A DNA stretch of 64,000 bases from Strix aluco (lineage: Eukaryota; Chordata; Aves; Strigiformes; Strigidae): NCBI RefSeq assembly GCF_031877795.1, contig NC_133935.1, positions 84,946,748-85,010,747 on the forward strand. Direction: 5' to 3'. Shown piece after piece: positions 11,901 to 24,391 of the stretch (the first letter of the stretch is position 1; each line of letters begins with the position of its first letter). A program made the translations under genes and the position numbers. Under the pieces are notes generated by a model. It ran no database searches. It worked only from the letters and a program-made list of their open reading frames with translations, and was not told the DNA's origin.

Positions 11901-12607
11901 GCTTACCCAGAGCACACCACAACTTGGAGAACATGGTGAATAAGATCTGGTATTGCTCCTTTTCTCCAAGTCGTGGTAGCTCCAGAAACTGTGAGCCAGG
12001 GTGGCTCCAGTTGTAGATGATGGCATCAACAAGACAGAAGGATAGAAGACAGTAGGAAACAAAATCACAGCAAAACTGAGGGAAGAAGCAGATCTACCTT
12101 TAGCCTTTAAGACCATCTCCTTAGAGCTTTGACTTCTACCACGGTGCTATGGGTACAAATGTTGGCTCTCAGGAGGATGAGGCACAACACAGTTTGTTCT
12201 GAACTGGGCTAACTCAGTTAGTGCTAGACCAGCAGATGCATGGACATCCCAAACAAAGCCTGACACTCTCAGAGAGCATCCCTGGGAGGCAGCTGGGGCT
12301 ACATTAGAAGTGATAATGTGTTTGTGCCCACCTGTTGCAGACAGCACCGTGCTGTTTCACAGCTTCATTTCACTAAGGGATGTTGCACTGGTGCAGCAAC
12401 TTGCCCAACCCTGCCAAGATTTCTGCCCTAGGGGCAGGTGGTGGCCTGTGAGCAGGCAGCAAACCAAGCAAAACCAAGGACCAGGTGTGGTGGAGTTGGC
12501 CACTACAATCACAGGTCGAGGGGAGGTGTTGGAGGAGCTGGAACACCAATGACAACATATCCATGCTCCTTGGTGACAACAGTGTCTGTTTTCCGCAGTC
12601 CTTGTGA
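11901..12607. other. Noncoding stretch, nothing recognised
   Basis: Short open frames only, with no repeat hallmark before the CR1 element that begins at about 12608. The 167-codon - frame at 12373-12876 runs antisense through that CR1 and is not a gene. Confidence 0.55.
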
Positions 12608-12983
12608 AGAATAGTCTGGAGAAGAGGAGGCTGAGGGGAGACCTCATCGTCCTCTACAACTACATGAAAGGAGGTTGCAGAGAGCTGCAGATGAGTCTCT
12701 TTAACCAAGTAACAGGCGATAGGATGAGGGAATGGCCTCAAGTTGCACCAGGGAAGGTTTAGACTAGATATTAGGAAGTATTTCTTTACAGAACAGGTTG
12801 TTGGGCATTGGAATGGGCTGCCCAGGGAGGTGGTGGAGTCTCCATCCCTGGAGGTGTTTAAGAGTAGGGTCAACATAGTGCTTAGAGATATGCTGCAGAT
12901 GGGAACTGTCAGTGCTAAGTTAGCAGTTGGACTAGATGATCTTCAAGGTCTTTTCCAACATAGATGATTCTGTGATTCTGTGA
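12608..12983 (+). mobile_element. CR1 LINE, 3'-end fragment
   Basis: The fragment reads from TCTGGAGAAGAGGAGGCTGA through GGAATGGGCTGCCCAGGGAG to the terminal TGATTCTGTGATTCTGTGA, the octamer-type tail of avian CR1. The 12743-12967 part translates to the ORF2 C-terminus, with recognisable stretches [20 protein letters not shown], then ESPSLEVFK, then [10 protein letters not shown]. It is 5'-truncated to roughly 375 bp, as most CR1 copies are, so it cannot move by itself. The body is close to consensus, so it is younger than the MIR relics around it. Confidence 0.95.
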
Positions 12984-13403
12984 ATACCAAACCCAAGTTG
13001 CACGTGGGTTTTTGCTGGAGCAGTGCCAAAGGCCTCGCAATGTTCTGCCACTGTATCTGTGTTGGTTATAGCTTATCTCTCTCATTTTATTATGTCTAAA
13101 ATAACTCTTTCTGTCCCAGGACCACTAAGAGTAAACACATGATATCCTGTAATTGCTGTCCATCTGCTACTGAGCAAGCTGTCAATATTGCAGCATCTGC
13201 TGAAAAATGTGTGTGCTGGATGCTGCCTGGAATCACACCAGACATCACAGTCTGCAGGAGGTACATATAAAAAATGTGAGTTTCATCAGGAATCCAGTGC
13301 ACTGAAGCTAAATTTACTGTACCAAGGCTTAAAAGATGAATCTGGCCTTATAGATAGATTAAAAGTTAAATGTATTACCATATTTGCCCATACACTATCA
13401 TTC

Positions 13404-13428
13404 ATATATATATATATGTGTGTGTGTC
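13404..13428. repeat. (TA)n(TG)n microsatellite
   Basis: An alternating ATATATATATATAT run passes directly into TGTGTGTG. Compound TA/TG repeats of this sort are hypervariable in length and have no evident function here. Confidence 0.9.
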
Positions 13429-16400
13429 CATGTGGGACCGCCACCTCCACACTGTGGAGGACTACCAGGACAGCTGCACTCACATGCTTGGAGAAGACTT
13501 TTGATTTGACTTATTCACCTTTTCCACTTTCTTTCCAGTAAACTGGAAGACTTAATTAGCTGTCTGACAGCCACAGGAGGGCTTCATTTAAATGCACTGG
13601 AATTAATTTGCCTGATCAGTGTTAGCCAAGTTAATGGCCAGTGCATGAAGCAGCCAGTTATTTGGATATTTTTTGGCTCTGGGAGAGGTTAAGTGAGGAC
13701 AGTGCTGAGAGCTACATTGAGATTTGGCAGCCCCAAAGGGGAAGTCTGTCTCAGAGAGCAACTGCCTGTTTTTCAACTGAAAAAGTATTTCTTCAACTGC
13801 CTCTGAAAGCAAGGTTAAACTTAATTTAAAGCGGAGCTTTAACAGCTTAAAAAATAAAATCAGCAGGGAAAAAAAACTCATTTCTTTTCCGCTTCTTCAA
13901 ATATCAGTTTTTCTATCATTGTCTTCTCTTCTGTCACTGTAACAGCTCCCCATCTTGCTCTAACAGATGTTTTTTTGAGTCTCAGCAAACCAGTCATCCA
14001 GCACTTCCAGCTACCATGAAAAGCTTCCAGGTTTCCTCACTAAAATCCAGGGAAGCAATCCACCTGAATGCCCCTTGAGCTTTCAGATTTTGTTCCTCCT
14101 GACACTGGCTCTTATTCAGAGGAATAACCATTCCTACCTCATAAGATTGTCATGAAAAATAAAACAAAATACAACAAAATGTGTGGGAATTGTAGCCTGT
14201 GGTAACTGGAAACATGCCTGCAATGGTGATAAACAAGTTTTGATCTGGAACAATTTAAATTGTTGTATTTTACTGGGGGAATGAAAGGCAACACGGTTGA
14301 TCTGCTTGCACAGAGTCGCACCCATGGCAGAGTGTGGGTCCTGAACACATCTGGAGTGGCCAGGGAAAGGGGGTAGAAGGGGTTAAATGGGAAAACAATA
14401 TGACAGGTTTTGTTTGATTTTATGCTGTAGTATACAGCATCAAGTACTGTCAGATCCAGGATATCATTCAAGGGGCAGATAAATCCAGCAGCCTTTGCTG
14501 GAGCCTGCACTGATCATGATTACGGACACAGCCAGCATCATCAAATACCCCACAGCACATATAGGACCAGAAGAGGCTTTTTAAAGGAATTTCCCAATGT
14601 AGAAAAGCTGACAGCAGGAATAAAATAACCCCATATACATACACACAAGAAAAGAAGTAAAAATCTTGGAATTTGAGGTTTTTCCCCCCCTCCCTGTATA
14701 AATACGTACAGTTACTCTCTGACCTAGCAGGTAGAAATGAGGAGGAGATCTTGCCACCACTGGTGTGTATCTCTCAGCCCTTCCAACTACGGAGTCTAAC
14801 TTCAACTCAGGGTGGGTATAATGCACAGTGACAGCTGACCTTTGAGATCCGAGACAAGCAAACCACTCTGAATCTCATTAAGACCGTGGTTTTGCCACTC
14901 AGAAGTGATTATTCACAGATGTAAAAGTTGAAGCCTGAGGGGGTCATCTCGACCATCTCATCAGCCTGCTAGTGACTCAGCCCTGCTGTCCTGATTACGC
15001 TGGACCACTTTGTAGGAAAACATCCAGCTTGATTTAAGGTGTAGGGATGGGACTCAGCGGATCAAACACAGATAGCTCTATCAGCATCAGAGCTAGTTGT
15101 TTCCATTGTCAATACAGAGAAACAGCCATGTTGTGGGTTATTTAACCTAAATATGGCAAATTAATCACACTTTCATGTACCTGATATTTTCCAGGGGTTA
15201 AGAGGGGAACTGTCAGTGGTCAGCTCGGAGGTGACGTCTGAACAGTAAACATCAAGAGTGTAATTTAGTTGCCAAAACACTGTCATCTAAGGAAGAGAAG
15301 TCCCCAGTTGTCCCCCCAGCTTCACACGTCATGTCCCCAGGAAACCACACACTTCTGGGAAATGCAGGAGCATCAAGTGTTCGCTGGGAGCACTGGACGG
15401 CTGGAAGGAAACAGGCTGGGAGCTGGACAGCTGGGTTTCAAGCACTGTCCTGTTGAATTCCCACAGCTCTGTGGATTTTTGAAGGCAGGTCCAGTCTGCC
15501 CTTTCCTCCAGCCAGCTCCCCACCATCTCTCGGCCTTCCTCACCAAGGACATCATGTAGGGAAACAACCTGCCCACGTGAGTGCAACCAACAGGACAGGT
15601 GTGACCAGCACTGGCTTTTCAGTGGAGATCCCTTGTCTTGGGTAAAGACTTGAACCACTTGAATGCAGCAAGATTACTAGAGAAGGAAAAGCAAAGCTCT
15701 ATCCCTTTACTTCCTTTTTCAAAGCAGTTTTTGTAGTCCAGAATGCCTTGTCACCTCCTAGGAAGGGGAACATAGAGGGTTAGAGGCCAGGGAATATCTT
15801 CAAATGTCTTCCCTGATCCCTCTCTGACTGAGAAAAAAGAAGACCGTTCCTCTTCTAGGGCATGGATTCATCTGCAACCCCAGGGAGAGCTTACCCAAAG
15901 ACCTTGCTGTGGTACTGAAAATACTGGGTGAAATCATTTGGCTTCTGATAGGCGTGAAGGCCAGATTAGATTATCACGATGCTCCCCTCTGGCCTGCAAA
16001 GCTGTCTGTGGTTATTTTAAAAAGCACTCCAAAGGGGGCCAGCAAGCCCACGCCTTCCACTCTTATCTGTTAATTGACAGGTCTGTCTTTCAATGCTGAT
16101 GTGCAAAGACATGTCTGATCCTGACCCATTCCACCTGTCATCCAAGGTATCAGTTATAACAATAAAAAAGAAACTATTGTCTTTCCTTGAGCTGAGTGAG
16201 AGACAGGGTGATTGTAATCACAGCATTGTGCCCAGAACATGCCCATTGGTTTTAGGCACTGGGAAATGCTCAGATTGATAAGGGAGGCTATAAATCCTGG
16301 GAGCCACAAGTGTAATGGACGTGGCTGATAAAGTATTGATCTTTCCTTTTGCCTTGCAGCAAGGTCAAGGCACTCCAGTGTCGTAGCACCAAGGGGAATT

Positions 16401-17725
16401 CATGGCTGTGACTCCTGGGAGGACATGCGTCACCTGCATCCAGCCCAGAGTGGGTGACTCCAGCCTGAGGGAAGGCTTTTCCAGGCACAACTTCTTCTGG
16501 GTACTTCTTCAGGTCTGGCCAAGGCGGCTGCTGTCTTAGGTCCGTCTTGGTTATGGGGTCTATGGGTCTAGCCTGAGATGTGGGCTTCCCTCAACAACAG
16601 CATGCCCAGGCCTAAATCCCAATGGGATGCTTCCCAGCAAACAGCTGCTGAGCACATCTGGACAGGGTTGGCTGGTGGTGGTAGTTACCACAGGGCTGAC
16701 AAGGGTTGTTGCTGCACTGTTTAGGAAGGCCTTCCAGATTTGTCAGAGGGCTGGGCAAGTGTATCTCCAGGGTCTGTGTGATCACAGCATGCTATCAGTG
16801 TGAGCTACACCAGTCACAGCATGGTGGGGCAGAAGAGATGAAAGCATCCTTAGCGTTGTCCACCCCTCTTTGTCTCTCAGTAAATCCTATCTGAAACAAT
16901 TTACGGAGAGAAGCGTTGCCTTTGGGTTCATCCCTTCCCATTTCTTCCTTCAACCTCTTCACTTAGACTCTCCTCTCCCTCTCCACCGCTGTCCTCAGTC
17001 CCCCATGTTCCTGTCCATCTAGGAGGTTGTTGATGTCATTGTTTTATTTCCCTTATTGCCTTCCAGATTGTGAGTGAAGCTGAGAATCTGCTCTTCTTGC
17101 TGGATAAAGAGGCTTTCCTGAAATTTCTCTGTAATTTTTCATTACTTTCTCTTGAAAGCTCATGAAATCAAGCATGTCTGAGCAATCCCATCACTCCATC
17201 AGCTTGAGGATAGTCTACCCATTCCTGTGCATTAAGTTCATGGAAAACACAATTTCTGTATAACTGAAGGTTTCTATAATTTGCCTATGAATTTGAATGC
17301 TGACACATGCACACAGTTTACTCTTTTATCCCTTGAGGAAAATGAAAACAAACAACTTCATTTCTGGTTAAATTCACTTGAATTCATTTGTTTTGTTTTG
17401 TTAAGCAGAAAGGAAGCATTTTGTTTGGGACACGTTGACCTCATGTTCTGCCTATTTTCATTAAACAGGGACTTCATAAAAATTCTTTCCAGTGTCTTGG
17501 ACCTTTTTCTTCAACTGTGAGGCAACCTCCCAGGATGGACAACATTTTCCATGGTATGCCCCGGATGCTGATTCCCATCATGCCCATGTTCATCCATTGA
17601 GAGAAGTGAGTGCAGTGCCTGGCCAGGGGCAGACAGGAGCCTGATAACAACGAACCCAGAACACAGATGGTGACAGCTTGGAAAGATTCAGGTTAATTCT
17701 TATAGAAAAACACCACCACCCTCTC

Positions 17726-17751
17726 AAAAAAAAAAAAAAAAAAAAAAAAAA
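17726..17751. repeat. A26 homopolymer tract
   Basis: A run of 26 A's follows CACCACCACCCTCTC and precedes an A/C-rich stretch (GCCACCAAAACCAAAAACC). No polyadenylation signal precedes it at mRNA-like spacing, so it is not taken as a retrocopy tail. Confidence 0.95.
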
Positions 17752-18396
17752 GCCACCAAAACCAAAAACCAGAAAATTTATTAAATTCAGGAATTTGAAA
17801 ATATTTCCTTTGGACTAGAAACACCAAAAATTGGTCTTTACAGAGGCATGTTCTAGGGGAAAGATAGCTATTCTGGAAAATGTTAATATTTCAGTCTGGT
17901 TTTGACTTATTTGGGAAGAAAACAATGGCATTCTTCCTGGCCCACAGTTCTTGTTTCAACTAGCTGTAACGCGGACCCACATCCAGCCGTCTCCACACCT
18001 TCTGGGAACTGAGCAAGCCACATCTTTCACGAGAAATGCCCAGGCTTTTTGGAGGCTGGCTCCTGTCCTGGTGGGTGCAAGAGATGGAGCAGTCTGAGGG
18101 AAGGACTACAACAAAAATGGGGAAAGAATATTTTTGGAGATCTCTGAAGGGCAAAAGAGGATATCATAAGAGTGGATTTCTTTTTGTGCAAAAAGAGAAA
18201 GTATAAGGTAAAGTTAATGTGCATAGCTGAAGCTAGCACCAATGATGCATTCTTTTCAGGATCATATGAGAGGCATGAGTCACACACTGTCCCCATCCCT
18301 ACCTTGGAGGGCCGAAGTGCAGCATCGCAGTTTGCGGTGCAGTCTACTGGAAATAATCTCTTCTGGACAAAAGGCGTTGTTGGAAGCGACTGCTAT

Positions 18397-18418
18397 TTCC
18401 AAATGCCAGCATTTGGAA
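18397..18418. repeat. Perfect 10-bp inverted repeat, 2-base spacer
   Basis: TTCCAAATGC (18397-18406) and GCATTTGGAA (18409-18418) are exact reverse complements separated by CA. The 22-bp dyad would suit a dimeric DNA-binding protein or a tight cruciform. No known factor consensus matches it exactly as far as I can tell. It sits in unique sequence, about 400 bp before a MIR relic. Confidence 0.9.
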
Positions 18419-18799
18419 GCGTGCAAAGAATGACAGTCACAGGAACTGATATTTGAACAGGAAAAACAGTGCCAAGTGCTATATTTGGGCATGGTTATTG
18501 CCATGTTTATTATTGTTATCACCACTGGAATTATAGCCCTGGTTGGAGACTGCGCCTGATATCAGATCTCCTTTTAGCAAGGGCTGCCTGCAAATATTGC
18601 AAGAGACAGTCCCTTCTCCCAGGACAAAGATAAACAAAGCTGTTAAAAAATATTCCTTTTTAGTAACAACAAGGTTGCCCTGTGTGTACAAGCAGAGTTG
18701 ACTTCAGGGTATGCAAAAATATTATGCTAAGTGCAGCCCAAATCATCTGAGAGAGAAATCCTCTTATCAAGGAGTTTTACCTCCTAGTAGACAAGAGAT

Positions 18800-18930
18800 G
18801 GAAAGAGTGAAGTATTGCCATCCCCTTTTGAGGCACAGTGAGATGAAGCAACTTGCCCCAAAACCTACAAGATCTCCCTAAGCTCAGCCTTCCTAGTTCA
18901 GAAGAGCAGAAACCTAGTTTCTTCTAAACT
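18800..18930 (-). repeat. MIR-type SINE relic
   Basis: CCTTTTGAGGCACAGTGAGA, followed by AGCAACTTGCCCCAAAACC and later GCTCAGCCTTCCTAGTTC, matches the reverse-complement MIR order 'gaggcacagagaggttaagtgacttgcccaaggtc...'. It is diverged and lacks clear ends. Confidence 0.5.
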
Positions 18931-19835
18931 GGATCTTGGTGGCAGGAGGGATTGATTACAGAAGCCGGTGCCTGGGCTACCTGACCCAGGAGAGCCCATC
19001 TCTTAAAAATCAAGCTTTTAAGGGAAGACCCACTAAGGTCACTTGGTTGGTCTGGTCTCCTAAGGAATGCCCATAGCAGAGTAAGGACTTGACTCCATGC
19101 CAGTCACAGCCCCTAAACTGCAGACCAGTTTGTGCTTTTAGAGAGGATTTTAAAATAACCATGTTTTCTAGAACACCAGAGTAGTAGAGTGTATGGGAGA
19201 CCCCAACTGCCTAAAATGACACAGGGACAGGACTCAAATGACTAAACATAAGCATCGTGTCATTTTTTTTCACCTCACAATTTCCCAGCAGGTCTCCAGC
19301 TGCTGCTCCCCAAAGGCATGGATCTCTCATGGTCCTGTGTCATATCTGCCCGCCTCATGTGGAAACATCTCAAATGACACCAGACACCTCTGTTTAAACA
19401 ACAGAACCTTCTCTATGTTCAGGTGTCTCCATGTCAGGTGGACATTCAACCTGTTACAGTCAATAGAGACCTACAGCTCTACCAAAGTGCCCACTTGGAA
19501 GTGCCTAGAGCCCGTTGAGATGCTCTGGCTTACCTGAAACATCTAAGCAGCATAAATAGATAAGACATAAGACCTTCAGAAAACCTATCCCCTTCTGGAG
19601 TGGCAGCTGGAGGCTGGGACGTACTGTAGGGCCTCACATATGGCATCAGGCACCTTGGTTGGGAAACTGAATCATGCCCCTAACCTCTGAGCTAAATCCC
19701 AGCCACCCAGTGTACCCTTCTCTGATGGTTCTTAAAAATATTTCATGTTCTTTCTTGTACTGAGTCTTGCTCTTAAAAAGAAATAAATGAGCTCATCTGT
19801 CCTTGTGACTGTTTTTCAGCAGTATCCCAAATAAC
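18931..19835. other. Noncoding stretch
   Basis: No gene was recognised. AAATGACACAGGGACAGGAC near 19213 could be another scrap of MIR, but it is too short to call. Confidence 0.5.
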
Positions 19836-19985
19836 TTTCCAAATGAGAATGAGCTATTCCACAGATGAGAAAGCATGGCACAGAGAGGTGAGCTGACATG
19901 TCAGTGGTCATCCAGAAGGCATAGCTGGGAACAAGGACCAATTCTCTTGACCATCAGTCCAGGCCTCTATCCATGAGGTGAAACA
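19836..19985 (-). repeat. MIR-type SINE relic, best preserved in the window
   Basis: ACAGATGAGAAAGCATGGCACAGAGAGGTG runs on to GTGGTCATCCAGAAGGCATAGCTGGGAACAAGG. It continues through CTCTTGACCATCAGTCCAGG to CCTCTATCCATGAG. This follows the reverse complement of the MIR consensus block by block ('acagatgaggaaactgaggcacagagagg', 'ggtcacacagc', 'agctgggaat', 'ctctatccac'). The element is a fossil and carries no coding potential. Confidence 0.7.
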
Positions 19986-22330
19986 GTGCATTCCAGCCTC
20001 TGATCCTCAGTTCCAGCACAGGAGCTAGTGGAGTCCGGCTGCTGGCCGAATGCTGCCCTTTTTCCTGTAACCATAGGTTGAAAAGTAATGAAGTTTCCAA
20101 CATTCATTTTATCTAATCCCCTAAGCCCAGCTTCACTCTTGAAGCTACTGGAGGGCAGATGTCCATCTCATTATATTTTGGGACCCTCAGAGGAAGGTTT
20201 GGGGCACATGGCCATATTATACTGCATTGATGCACCAGGAAGTCCCAGCTACTTTTACTGCAAGGCTCTGAAAATTTGAAACATGTCTCTGCCCATTCCC
20301 CCTCCTGGCTTTGTGCATTGATATTCTCCACCATCACACTGCTCTGATGTGAGTCTGTGCGCTGAATTTCAATTAGTGGGTAGGGGGTATGGTCCTCATA
20401 CAGAAATCCATTAGAAGCTGCCTGCTATTGAAGAGCAGTGAACAGATAAATGTGATTGTCTATGAGTCTGAAAACAAAGGGAATGTGCTGTGATTTTACT
20501 GGAAGCAAGGTACTGTCGGTGGAAACAGGTCAATATAAAAACGACTCTCAGCTGCTGCATTGAAAAGTCTGGGAAAACTGAGATGAACAAGGAAAGCAAT
20601 TTAGCTAGGAGGAAAAAAAAACAGGGAAAAGGGGGCTTTATTTTATTAAATTACAGCTGTAGCTTTCTTTTTTAAAATTCATGGGATGCTTGAGAGAGCA
20701 TCTTCTTCAAAGCTGATGTTAAGGCCCATGCACAGCAATTCAGAGCAGAGGTTGCCTTTTCACACTCGTTTCTAATCTGCTAGCCATCCCGGGAGCTTTC
20801 AGGGCAGGTTCATAATTTTCTGACAGTGTCTCAGCTTTGGCTGAAACAGCTACTTCTCCTTGGGTGAAGGTGAGTCAGATAAAGTCTCCATAAAGACCTG
20901 TGGGTAGCTGAGTTCTAATGGAGGTCCCACCTCATTATCTCTGTGGATCCAGCCCTTAGATTTCCACTCTACCACCCTTACAGTATGGAAATCCCTTGAA
21001 GAAGGAGGTACCCAGTGTCATTAACACAACCTTTCTGGTCTCCAACTGCCAACAGCTTTGTTGTCCTGTAGATCGTGGGTCATATCTGCCAGATTCACTG
21101 TGGATATTTTGTCCCTGGGGAAAGTTTGAGCACATGAATCAAGGTCCTGAAGTGAGGTGAGACAATTGTCACCTCCAACCCTAAACATCTTTGGGCAATT
21201 CACCTGGAATTGATAGGTGCAAAAGTAAGGCAGAAAGCCTTGACAGCAGCAAGTCCCACAGGCTGTGCTGGCATCTTCACCTGCATGTTCTCAAAGAGTT
21301 ATAATGTTAATTTAATTTTGACTCTGCATAATGCCTCTCAGTGATGGGAAAGGCTAATTCCCAGCTAGGGCAGAATGTGTTGCAAGGTATAAACTTACCC
21401 AGACCCATCTCACTTTCACATTTCTGTGTCCTCCAAGCTTTTCATTTCAAATTTTCTGCCCAACAGGCTTTCTTTCACAGCCTTCGAATGATAGCCATTG
21501 CATAACATATCTGTCTCCAAGTATCACATCTACAACTTACACTTTAGTGCAGCCCTCCAGAGTTTTACAGACCATTAAATAGTGAGGTAATACTCTTTGG
21601 TAAGTGGGGAAGGTGTCCATGCATTGATGGTGTTTTCTGCACTGTATCCTTCTTTGACTTTTTCTTACACTAGCAGGAACAAAGCCTGTAATTGAAACAC
21701 AAAATTTATGCCCAAGCCCCGTTTTCTGGTTCACAGTTCTACCAGCACCAGTGCGTGAATCAGGAAACAAGCTAAATGGAGAAGGAAACACAGGACAAAT
21801 GTAGATACCTTCGTGTTTTAATGCCAAAGCCCTTCCCTCCTGCCCTTCATTTCTGCTCTCACTAATAGTTGCATTTCCTTGCTGCCTTAAGTCTCCCTGC
21901 CTTGACACATCCAGATCCCACCAATCAGCTCTTCCAAGAAGACACAAAAATCTCACTTAGGGTCCCGTCTGTTTTGTGGGTTGGCTGGGACCAAATTCAG
22001 GAGCTCGATTCAGTTGGTTGTTTCAATAGCATAGAGGCATCTAGTGCCATTTGGGACACCCTTGCATGCCTGAAACATCTACAAAGGACTTGCAGATGTG
22101 ACACAGCACCTGTGGGGGGCCAGGAGCAGCTGAAGAAGAGGGGAAGTCACACAGGGTACAGCTCAAGTGGCCCTAGATATTTATGAGTGGAATTAGCTTT
22201 CTGGATCCCATTGAATATACTAAGGGCAGGATAGAGCTGGTTAAACATTTAGGTCTAGAAATAATTGCAGTGCCCAAGGGTATTCAAGACATTTGCCCAA
22301 AACTAACAGATATGACACAAGATCACAGAG
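19986..22330. other. Noncoding stretch, nothing recognised
   Basis: No transposon end or gene is visible. The 139-codon - frame at 21537-21956 has no recognisable domain. Confidence 0.55.
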
Positions 22331-22332
22331 GA

Positions 22333-22645
22333 CATAGAATCATAGAATCATTTAGGTTGGAAAAGACCTTTAAGGTCATCGAGTCCAACCATAAACCTCA
22401 CACTGCCAAATCCACCACTAAACCATGTCCCTAAGTGCCATATCTACATGTCTTTTGAATACCTCCAGGTATTGTGACTCAACCACTTCCCTGGACAACC
22501 TGTTCTAATATGTGATAACCTTTTCAGTGAAGAAATTTTTCCTAATATCCAATCTAAACCTCTCCTGGTGCAACTTGAGGCCGTTTCCTCTCATCCTATC
22601 ACTTGTTACTTAGGAAAAGAGATCGAGACCCACCTCGCTACTGAA
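22333..22645 (-). mobile_element. CR1 LINE, 3'-end fragment
   Basis: It begins with CATAGAATCATAGAATCATT, the reverse complement of the CR1 tail repeat. It continues with GGTTGGAAAAGACCTTTAAG and GTCATCGAGTCCAACC, then CCTGGACAACCTGTTCTAA and GAAGAAATTTTTCCTAATAT, fading after about 22640. It is a 5'-truncated 0.3-kb copy in the opposite orientation to the copies at 12.6 and 31.5 kb. Several substitutions against consensus make it older-looking than the 31.5 kb copy. Confidence 0.92.
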
Positions 22646-24359
22646 GACCAGAGAGGATATGTCATGATGACCAAGGTTGCAGCAGGCATCTATGCCTAGG
22701 CAGCTGAAAGCTGCCCCTAGATCTCCAATGAGTATTTAGGAGCTCAGACATCAGACTCACGTGAGGACATCAAACACTGTAAGTATGAAAAGGGAGGTCT
22801 CTGACTCTGGAGCTGAATCCCACCATAGAACGTAGACATGTATACCTGAGATGCTGTCTACACCCCTTTGGAAACTAGTGGAGGAAATAGGCTCTTTCAG
22901 GACACAATCCTTCCCACTTTGGAGAAAATATCTCTAAAAATTCAGAATCATACCCTAAAATATATAAATAGCTCTAGAGCAGACACATAAGTCCTAGACA
23001 TCAGAAAAAAATAATGTGAGCCCCCACCATTCTTCCTACCTGTTCCCACATACTTCTCCACCCAAAACACAGCAGATAGTATCCATTTTCTTCTGACTTT
23101 GGCTCCCACTTACTTTCTGCATCAAGTTTACATTTCTCATCTTCTCCTTCCAGTCATGGCAGAATTACACATCTGCTCTCATTTCTTACCCTTTCCCATC
23201 CATGCAGCCTTTGCTTCAAGAATAAAGGTACTGCATACCTCCATCCTCATCCTAATTCCTCCCTCAGGACACCCTGTTCCCTGCGTGGAATGTCTTCACT
23301 CAAACACTTCCTTAAAACAGACACTGGAGTTGGGCAGCTGACACATCCCATAACAAACCAGAGGAAAAATTCAACAGAAATTAAATTCGGATCAGTGCAG
23401 ATCAGTGCATGATGTACCACCTGTTGAAGGTCTGAAGACCTAGTGGGGCTGGAGGAGACTCCAGCCTTCAGTGGGTTTTTTTTTCTCTGTTTTTGCACAG
23501 AGCACAATTTTATAGGTGTTGATTTTATTTTAAAAATCACATTGTGAGAAAGATGCATGTTCTATGAGCTAAATAAAAACACCTGCAAAGTCCCCTGTGG
23601 GTGACTGATCCTTGTAGAAGGGCAGAGGACCAGTGATCAGTCAAGTCCTGATTTCACCTTTCCACCACCTAGCAATACGTGGTGTGTCACGTGTTGTGGG
23701 TCTCTCCTAGAGAGAGCAACCAGAAATGCTGCTACTGTCTCCCACGGCTCTTTTTTTTCAGCTGGGCTACAGCAGTGAAAGATAAGACTGGGATTGCAGA
23801 GTGGCCAAGCTATTGGAGTGATCTGAAGTCATGTGGCATTAATGAACCAGAGAGCTTAATGTTAAACTTGTCCTTTAATCATTAACCATCTTATAAATAG
23901 TATTAATCTTAGTCTCAAATAAATTACTCTGCAAAAGGCTTTGATCCCAGCCATTTGGGAAACAAAGCTCTTTAGGAGTGATTTTAAAATCACTTTCATT
24001 ATATCAAATATGATGAATTGAAGAGAAACAGTACTTCCCCTTGTTTTCACAGTGCTTCAAAATAGGCCAAGGATTTCTTTAGAGTTAGCCAAAGAAGGAA
24101 ATTGCAAACACCTGAATTCTCTTTATTTTATTCAAAGTTTTTATTTCCACATGTGCTTACAAGATATTATGCCAACCTTCACTGCTTTATCCAGAGTCAG
24201 CCGTTACAGAAACAGACTGCCCAGAGCATATCAGAAGTTGGCATGACGCAGAGATAAGCCTCATAAGAGGTCGGAAAGAGTTCAAAAGAGCAAAACGAGG
24301 ACAAAAGGCAAGAAGGACCTATGATACAAAAACGCAAATGGATGAGACTGAACAGAAAG

Positions 24360-24391
24360 GCATGTGAGATGCAGCGCATGTGAGATGCAGC
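24360..24391. repeat. Perfect 16-bp tandem duplication
   Basis: GCATGTGAGATGCAGC occurs twice without a mismatch at 24360-24375 and 24376-24391. It looks like a recent local duplication. Confidence 0.9.

Larger units (their letters stand above)
12984..18795. other. Long noncoding stretch
   Basis: No gene was recognised in almost 6 kb. It holds a TA/TG microsatellite (13404), an A26 tract (17726) and an exact dyad (18397), listed separately. Around 13540-13625 there are homeodomain-type TTAATTAG and GGAATTAATTTG sites and a TTTAAAT that could mark a conserved element. Around 14110-14165, ACCTCATAAGATTGTCATG resembles a MIR tail, but too little of it to call. Confidence 0.55.

Noticed and set aside
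12373-12876. 167-codon frame on the - strand
   Set aside because: It is antisense to a CR1 element whose sense frame encodes the known ORF2 C-terminus.
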